Positions 20,933 through 21,348 of a DNA stretch of 21,348 nt are shown one piece after another (position 1 is the first letter of the stretch; each line of letters opens with the position of its first letter). The position numbers were made by a program, and so were the translations under genes. The stretch lies in NCBI GenBank assembly GCA_002778635.1, contig PFAS01000036.1:1-21348 (forward strand). Reading direction: 5' to 3'. The notes below the pieces were generated by a model. It did no database searches, was not told the DNA's origin, and saw only the letters and a list, made by a program, of their open reading frames with translations. This DNA comes from Candidatus Falkowbacteria bacterium CG10_big_fil_rev_8_21_14_0_10_43_11. Lineage in GTDB: Bacteria > Patescibacteriota > Patescibacteriia > Patescibacteriales > XYC2-FULL-47-12.

Positions 20933-21348
20933 TTACTTCTTGCTTCTTACTTCATTTATTAAGGTTTTTCCCGTCATCTCTTTTGGCTTATCTTTGTCAA
21001 ATAGATCCAAAACCGTCGGGGCAATGTCGCCCAAAATTCCACCCTTACGCAATATACTCCTTTTACCCCTATATCTTTTATCAACCAAGATGAACGGAAC
21101 CTGATTAGTTGAGTGTTCGGTATCTATTTCTCCGGTTTTTAGATTAATCATTGATTCAACATTGCCGTGGTCAGCGGTTATGATTGCCCGCAACTCTCTT
21201 TTGTCAAATTCATGCGTTAACCGGCCTAAATATTTGTCAACGGCGGTTACCGCCTTAATGCCGGCAGCCAGATTGCCCGTATGGCCAATCATATCCGGAC
21301 AAGCGTAATTGACAACCAGCAAGTCAAAAGCTTGTCGTCGGCATTTAT
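20933..21348 (-). CDS. gpmI: Second GpmI, C-terminal part only (cut by window edge)
   Basis: The frame is open to the right edge, so only the last ~138 residues are seen. Visible segments are FDLLVVNYACPDMIGHTGNL, ITADHGNVESM, DTEHSTNQVPFILV, LGDIAPTVLDLF and KEMTGKTLINEV, all standard for the metal-binding phosphatase domain of GpmI. The metal ligands (Asp-x-x-x-His near the start, ADH and the EHST His) are intact. It is clearly paralogous to the downstream gpmI but diverged along the whole visible length, so this is not a recent duplication. The TTG at 21320-21322 is internal, not a start. Confidence 0.93.
   Translation of the reverse strand, partial: KCRRQAFDLLVVNYACPDMIGHTGNLAAGIKAVTAVDKYLGRLTHEFDKRELRAIITADHGNVESMINLKTGEIDTEHSTNQVPFILVDKRYRGKRSILRKGGILGDIAPTVLDLFDKDKPKEMTGKTLINEVRSKK

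Overview
The window looks like a piece of a small, AT-rich bacterial genome, most likely a member of the Candidate Phyla Radiation (Patescibacteria, Parcubacteria-like). This is inferred from several features together: a compact cell-division cluster, a half-length TsaB, an archaeal-type UMP kinase, an HTH-nucleotidyltransferase protein of the kind common in that group, a giant low-complexity protein with no recognisable family, very little Shine-Dalgarno use, and many short palindromic repeats between genes. The standard genetic code fits all reading frames. No tRNA, rRNA, IS element, prophage or CRISPR array was seen.

Layout. 1-3912 (minus strand): a division/wall (dcw) operon, mraZ, an unannotated 43-codon membrane microprotein, rsmH, an ftsL-like gene, and the 5' part of a class B penicillin-binding protein that runs off the left edge. 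Its promoter lies about 400 bp upstream of mraZ, carries TGGGG boxes typical of MraZ operators, and is followed by a long leader with a perfect 13-bp stem-loop. 3939-10300 (minus): an operon of a wHTH/nucleotidyltransferase-like protein, a 57-codon protein, a 1671-residue giant protein and a short tsaB, ending in a clear intrinsic terminator. 10512-10562: overlapping divergent promoters. 10568-12838 (plus): a membrane protein with a degenerate PP2C-like N-terminal domain, a transmembrane segment and a probable beta-propeller. 13006-14543 (minus): rplJ-rplL with a complete L10 leader, an attenuator-like terminator, two upstream promoters and a possible 30-codon ORF. 14570-17619 (minus): manC, mltG, pyrH. 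17703-18003: a small unknown gene. 18067-19072 (plus): a secreted CAP-domain protein. 19148-21348 (minus): two tandem gpmI genes, one cut by the right edge.

How the genes fit together. MraZ, RsmH, FtsL and the PBP serve septum formation. MltG trims nascent peptidoglycan, ManC supplies GDP-mannose for surface glycans, PyrH makes UDP, GpmI serves lower glycolysis, and L10/L7/L12 form the ribosomal stalk under probable feedback control.

The least-explained content is the giant-protein operon, the PP2C-like membrane protein, the 43-residue dcw microprotein, the mraZ leader, and a dispersed family of 10-bp-phased palindromes present in three copies.
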